The notes under the pieces: model-generated
The model's input: the letters and a program-made list of their open reading frames with translations, nothing else
Database searches by the model: none
Told to the model about the DNA's origin: nothing
Assembly (NCBI GenBank): GCA_964585325.1
Contig: CAZPCT010000034.1
Coordinates: 1-13,798, forward strand
Origin: CAZPCT01 sp964585325
GTDB lineage: Bacteria > Patescibacteriota > Minisyncoccia > JACQLN01 > CAZPCT01
Length of the DNA: 13,798 nucleotides
Reading direction: 5' to 3'
Translations under genes and position numbers: made by a program
Shown: positions 12,921 through 13,798 of the stretch, piece after piece
Layout of the letters: each line of letters starts with the position of its first letter
Numbering within the stretch: the first letter of the stretch is position 1

Positions 12921-13292
12921 TTATGTAGGCAAGATCTCAATCTTCTTTCCAGCCCCTACGGTCACAATAGCTTTCTTAGCGCCAGCACTATATCCTGCGT
13001 GTCCACGCCACACCCGCCTCTTTCGTGGCTGGTTGATAATGCGCACATCAGTCACGCTCACATCAAAAAGGCGCTCTACCTCCTTTCGTATCTCCGGCTT
13101 GTTTGCTTCTGGGTGAACCACAAAGACATATTTGTTTTGGCTGGTCTCCAGCCGCGCCGCCTTTTCAGTAAGAAGTGGTGACTCAATAATGTACCGGCCA
13201 ACGCCGTGATTATGTGTCTGCTGAACAGGTTCTGAAGCTCCTGCACCTGGCGCTTTCGTCTTGGATTGTTCGTTTTTATTAAATAGTTTCAT
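12921..13292 (-). CDS. rplW: Large ribosomal subunit protein uL23, with N-terminal extension
   Basis: 50S protein at the exit-tunnel mouth, docking site for trigger factor and SRP. The conserved domain begins near residue 34 (YIIESPLLTEKAARLE) and continues with NKYVFVVHPEANKPEIRKEV and the loop QPRKRRVWRGHAGYSAGAKKA. About 33 hydrophilic residues precede it, giving 123 instead of ~95-100. The extension is likely real: the only in-frame ATG overlaps the rplD TGA by 4 nt, and no start codon next to the core was found. Confidence 0.95.
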   Translation of the reverse strand: MKLFNKNEQSKTKAPGAGASEPVQQTHNHGVGRYIIESPLLTEKAARLETSQNKYVFVVHPEANKPEIRKEVERLFDVSVTDVRIINQPRKRRVWRGHAGYSAGAKKAIVTVGAGKKIEILPT

Positions 13293-13798
13293 GACAGTCT
13301 CTTAGTAAGCACCTCAACAGCGCCTTTTGTTACCACCATGAATGTATGTGAGAGCACGTCCAATGTAGAGAGCGTATGCGCCCGCTTGATCGTTGTGCGT
13401 GGCAAATTACGCACGCTTTTCACCAAGCTCTCTTCCAAAGCGTCCATTACAATAACCACACTGCCAGTGTCATACGCCTCTCCCAACAAAGCCTTCAACA
13501 CTGTCTCAACATCCTTTGTTCGTGGTTTGGGAGCAACAAGTGCATCTAAAAAGAAGATCTCTTTGTCTACGTACTTGCCAGAAAGCGCCATTGCCAGACT
13601 CGCGTCTTTCATTTTTTTATTTATCTTGCGCGCGGTGATCCGGTCTTTTTGAGGACCGTGCGTTACACCCCCACCCGTCCAAATAGGAGACCTGATGGAG
13701 CCGTGACGAGCGCGCCCCGTCCCCTTCTGCCTCCATGGCTTGCGCCCGCCGCCACGCACCTCACTTCGGTCCTTTGCATGCGATGTGGCAGGATGCGC
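13289..13798 (-). CDS. rplD: Large ribosomal subunit protein uL4 (5' end outside the window)
   Basis: 50S protein with an extended loop in the exit tunnel; in E. coli it also represses the S10 operon. The frame is open to the window edge, so the N-terminus is missing: about 169 residues of an expected ~205 are present. The first visible residues (AHPATSHAKDRSEVRGGGRK) lead into PWRQKGTGRARHGSIRSP, the conserved L4 loop. Further on are GGGVTHGP and KINKKMKDASLAMALSGK. A GTG at 13759 is an internal valine of the conserved loop, not the start. The gene overlaps rplW by 4 nt. Confidence 0.97.
   Translation of the reverse strand, partial: AHPATSHAKDRSEVRGGGRKPWRQKGTGRARHGSIRSPIWTGGGVTHGPQKDRITARKINKKMKDASLAMALSGKYVDKEIFFLDALVAPKPRTKDVETVLKALLGEAYDTGSVVIVMDALEESLVKSVRNLPRTTIKRAHTLSTLDVLSHTFMVVTKGAVEVLTKRLS

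Noticed and set aside
1..13798. Recoding of TGA (genetic code 25)
   Set aside because: TGA terminates rplD, rpsC, rplP, rplO, adk, map, GH1 and the GT2 gene at their expected ends, so it acts as a stop here.
1..13798. tRNA, rRNA, CRISPR array, insertion sequence or attachment site
   Set aside because: No such structure was seen; nearly all sequence is accounted for by coding genes and the only gap above 40 nt is 4286-4481.

Overview
The window is a ribosomal-protein cluster (S10/spc type) from a bacterium, with every recognisable gene on the minus strand, so transcription runs from the right end to the left. I read it as Candidate Phyla Radiation (Patescibacteria), most likely a Parcubacteria-type lineage. 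The reasons are: no rpmD (L30) between rpsE and rplO, which is characteristic of CPR; very tight gene packing with 1-5 nt gaps or ATGA/TAATG overlaps; few Shine-Dalgarno sequences; charged tails on L22, S17, S5 and L23; a zinc-type short S14; and a short adenylate kinase without the usual LID. TGA is the stop codon of at least eight genes, which argues against the code-25 lineages (Gracilibacteria/Absconditabacteria). The lineage call is inference and no closer placement is possible from the sequence alone.

Layout from right to left. (1) 13798-4482 is an unbroken block: rplD (5' end cut by the window edge), rplW, rplB, rpsS, rplV, rpsC, rplP, rpmC, rpsQ, rplN, rplX, rplE, rpsN, rpsH, rplF, rplR, rpsE, rplO, secY. 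It encodes core 50S and 30S proteins plus the main subunit of the Sec translocon. (2) 4286-4481 is the only sizeable non-coding gap (196 nt). It holds an 11-bp perfect inverted repeat just after secY, a GC-rich repeat-like element and a candidate extended -10 promoter at the adk start. (3) 4285-799 is a second tightly coupled unit: adk, map, a DUF457/YdjM-like membrane hydrolase, a GH1 beta-glycosidase and ruvX, each overlapping the next by 4-11 nt. (4) 774-7 is a dolichyl-phosphate-glucosyltransferase-like GT2 gene, preceded by a perfect TGG-TATAAT extended -10 element almost on the start codon.

In many bacteria infA, rpmJ, rpsM, rpsK, rpoA and rplQ follow map. Here map leads into cell-surface, carbohydrate and housekeeping genes, so the alpha-type half of the cluster must lie elsewhere. 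The GH1 gene has markedly AT-rich stretches compared with its neighbours, which suggests acquisition.

Most of the window is ordinary. The observations most worth a second look are a 28-bp perfect palindrome formed by three 12-bp repeats inside ruvX, which encodes an in-frame LRSx tandem; a nearly identical promoter/start motif shared by the GT2 gene and adk; and the hairpins in the secY-adk gap. I found no RNA gene, CRISPR array, transposase or clearly new multigene system.
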